A DNA stretch of 32,198 nt, from positions 1 to 32,198 of the forward strand of contig CAJCIT010000106.1 in assembly GCA_903970405.1 (NCBI GenBank). Reading direction: 5' to 3'. The notes beneath the pieces were generated by a model. It was not told where the DNA came from and did no database searches. It saw nothing but the letters and a program-made list of their open reading frames with translations. Origin of the DNA: Acidobacteriaceae bacterium. Its GTDB lineage: Bacteria > Acidobacteriota > Terriglobia > Bryobacterales > Bryobacteraceae. Positions 32,111-32,198 of this stretch are shown piece by piece; position 1 is the stretch's first letter; every line of letters starts with the position of its first letter. A program made the translations under genes and the position numbers.

Positions 32111-32198
32111 TCAGGCAGCGATCTTGAGACCAACCTCCCGCAAAAGTGCGTCGAGGTTGTCGCAGATGCGTTGATATATGCGGTCGAGCTGGCAGCGT
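32111..32198 (-). CDS. Possible C-terminal end of an unidentified protein
   Basis: A minus-strand frame open at the right edge ends at TGA 32111-32113 and gives about 28 residues ending 'DNLDALLREVGLKIAA'. The segment is helical and amphipathic in appearance and is directly followed by a hairpin, which makes it look like a real gene end. It is too short for any family assignment. Confidence 0.35.
   Translation of the reverse strand, partial: RCQLDRIYQRICDNLDALLREVGLKIAA

Noticed and set aside
1-32198. CRISPR array, rRNA or tRNA genes, prophage or integrase genes
   Set aside because: No regularly spaced repeats, no cloverleaf-like sequence and no phage or recombinase motifs were recognised on reading both strands.

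Overview
This window is a piece of a GC-rich bacterial chromosome, most likely an acidobacterium of the Solibacter/Bryobacter group. The strongest pointers are a 1015-residue secreted protein of the 'VWFA-related Acidobacterial domain' type, a secreted carboxypeptidase-regulatory-plus-TPR protein, a PafA-type alkaline phosphatase, a kumamolisin-like S53 peptidase, and intergenic hairpin repeats of a kind I associate with this group. This assignment is inferred from protein families and not from a marker gene. No rRNA, tRNA, CRISPR array or intact transposase was seen.

Layout. (1) 1-1807, plus strand: the end of a lipid A-type acyltransferase, then queC and queE (7-deazaguanine/queuosine precursor synthesis) with a 4-nt overlap. 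(2) 1869-3191, minus strand: a SpoIIE/RsbU-type phosphatase with an N-terminal VOC domain. (3) 3192-4800: an accessory patch with a 24-bp inverted repeat bounding about 580 bp of non-coding sequence, a short tandem repeat, and a coupled two-gene unit (67-aa protein plus a minimal nucleotidyltransferase-like protein). (4) 4801-10166, minus strand: a tight operon of heparinase II/III-like lyase, fucose/arabinose isomerase-like protein, Gfo/Idh/MocA oxidoreductase and thrB. (5) 10237-16965: a secreted PafA-like phosphatase, then on the minus strand a secreted adenosine deaminase overlapping a purine nucleoside permease-family protein. These could together strip phosphate from extracytoplasmic nucleotides and process the nucleosides. 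An MFS transporter and a glycerol facilitator follow, convergent. (6) 17290-23326, plus strand: an APC permease, the TPR protein, a repeat-rich intergenic stretch and the VWFA-related protein. (7) 23378-28847, minus strand: a seven-gene directon: HU/IHF protein, site-2-type metalloprotease, two glycosyltransferases, prepilin peptidase, UppS and CdsA. It is dominated by envelope functions and uses several non-ATG starts. (8) 29123-32198: a stand-alone Rcp1-type response regulator, a DUF433/DUF5615 toxin-antitoxin-like pair with an apparently truncated toxin, an S53 peptidase, and possibly the end of another gene.

Most of the window is ordinary. The parts that deserve a second look are the 3.2-4.8 kb patch, the hairpin repeats at 19.8-20.05 kb and 14.37-14.63 kb, the tandem repeat near 17.18 kb, the 9-codon ORF abutting thrB, and the gene order of the HU-to-CdsA directon. 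I did not find clear evidence for a wholly new system. The best candidate for something undescribed is the small-protein/nucleotidyltransferase pair beside the inverted-repeat segment.
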